6,033 nt of DNA from Treponema sp. (lineage in GTDB: Bacteria; Spirochaetota; Spirochaetia; Treponematales; Breznakiellaceae). Shown here in pieces: positions 5,684 through 6,033 of this stretch (position 1 is its first letter; every line of letters starts with the position of its first letter). Location of the stretch: the NCBI GenBank assembly GCA_031271075.1, contig JAISWN010000277.1, forward strand, positions 1-6,033, in the 5' to 3' direction. The notes under the pieces are model-generated. The model did no database searches, was not told where the DNA came from, and worked only from the letters and a program-made list of their open reading frames with translations. Both the position numbers and the translations under genes were made by a program.

Positions 5684-5712
5684 GGTATAACATGCCTTTA
5701 AAACCATGTCAA
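5684..5712 (-). promoter_or_regulatory. Sigma-70-type promoter for the ABC transporter operon
   Basis: On the minus strand a perfect -35 box TTGACA (5712-5707) is followed by a 17-bp spacer and a -10 box TATACC (5689-5684; 4 of 6 consensus bases). A TG one base upstream of the -10 (5692-5691) forms an extended -10. The DNA just upstream of the -35 is AT-rich. Initiation would be expected near A5677, leaving a 5' leader of about 280 nt before the binding-protein start. This is the best promoter match I see in the window. Confidence 0.75.
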
Positions 5713-5756
5713 GAAAAATATAAGAAAATCTACAATGCGTCCGCAGGGCCGTCCCC

Positions 5757-5776
5757 AAAACCCGGCCGGTTCCGGG
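5757..5776 (-). terminator. Weak candidate intrinsic terminator after the partial oxidoreductase
   Basis: Read on the minus strand, a 5-bp all-GC stem (CCCGG at 5776-5772 and CCGGG at 5765-5761) with a 6-nt loop is followed directly by TTTT at 5760-5757. It lies 26 bp after the stop codon at 5803 and about 45 bp before the next promoter, which is the expected place for a terminator. The stem is short and the U-tract has only four bases, so termination may be partial. Confidence 0.4.
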
Positions 5777-5802
5777 AAGACCTCTGCTGCAACAGTCTCG
5801 GG

Positions 5803-6033
5803 CTACTCAAAGGTAACCGGGGCGCCCTCTTTTACCGACCGGAAAATAGCTTCCATGAGCAGCATGTTCCGCATAACCGAGTCAAGGGACACAACCAGGG
5901 TCTCTTTTCCCTCAACGGTCTTGAGGAAATTCCGGTAGAAGTCCCGTATGTCCGATTTGACTACCGGGAGGGCCTCTTCCCTGATGGTCTCTTTCGTCCG
6001 GGGGGCCATGGTCTTGGTAAGCCCCGCGGCGGT
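5803..6033 (-). CDS. Gfo/Idh/MocA-type oxidoreductase, C-terminal fragment (5' end outside window)
   Basis: An open frame enters from the window edge and ends at a TAG at 5805-5803, giving the last 76 or so residues. The internal ATG at 6009 is not a credible start, because the frame stays open to the edge. The visible part contains a helical stretch of the type IRDFYRNFLKTVEG, then a helix with NMLLMEAIFRSVKEG, and ends GAPVTFE. This is how the C-terminal domain of Gfo/Idh/MocA NAD(P)-dependent sugar dehydrogenases usually ends (a helix, then a glycine turn and a short strand), and it resembles the end of the oxidoreductase at the other end of the window (IYTSAEKGQPVYFK). The Rossmann domain and catalytic residues are not visible, so the family call rests on the tail and on the neighbourhood. 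A weak terminator and a new promoter follow, so it probably belongs to a preceding transcription unit of the same cluster. Confidence 0.6.
   Translation of the reverse strand, partial: TAAGLTKTMAPRTKETIREEALPVVKSDIRDFYRNFLKTVEGKETLVVSLDSVMRNMLLMEAIFRSVKEGAPVTFE

Noticed and set aside
5396..5802. tRNA gene or insertion-sequence end
   Set aside because: No cloverleaf with the conserved T-loop and acceptor pattern can be drawn, and there is no transposase remnant or terminal repeat pair with a target duplication.

Overview
The window carries a sugar-uptake and sugar-processing gene cluster, with every supportable gene on the minus strand and transcription running from high to low coordinates. 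The overall character (moderate GC, clear AAGGAG ribosome binding sites, a binding protein whose signal peptide ends VFAGGQ, and a CUT1 ABC importer beside several Gfo/Idh/MocA oxidoreductases) suggests a gut-type spirochaete of the Treponema group. That assignment is an inference from style only; the window contains no rRNA or marker gene.

Layout in transcription order: (1) 6033-5803, the C-terminal end of a Gfo/Idh/MocA-type oxidoreductase that enters from outside the window. (2) 5802-5396, about 400 bp without an ordinary gene. It holds a weak terminator, a strong sigma-70-type promoter (TTGACA, 17 bp, TATACC with an extended -10 TG), and a predicted leader of about 280 nt packed with inverted repeats. 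(3) 5392-4042, a periplasmic sugar-binding protein whose reading frame is broken at a 17-nt G homopolymer just after the signal peptide. (4) 4041-3909, an intercistronic gap with a GC-rich stem-loop and a separate 20-bp palindrome. (5) 3908-3012 and 2999-2124, the two permease subunits (MalF-like, then MalG-like). (6) 2094-1108 and 1090-2, two complete and different Gfo/Idh/MocA NAD(P)-dependent oxidoreductases.

From the permeases onward the genes are separated by gaps of only 12-29 bp, and each has its own Shine-Dalgarno sequence, so they look like one operon. The likely logic is that the binding protein captures a carbohydrate or polyol, the two permeases move it inward using an ATPase encoded elsewhere (none is in the window, as is common for CUT1 systems with a shared MsmK/UgpC-type ATPase), and the oxidoreductases oxidise or epimerise the sugar or polyol. 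The substrate cannot be read from the sequence.

The most interesting features are the poly-G tract, which is placed exactly where slippage would switch the transporter's binding protein on or off, and the unusually structured leader in front of the same gene. Neither matches a named RNA or regulatory family that I recognise. The poly-G frame break could equally be a sequencing error.
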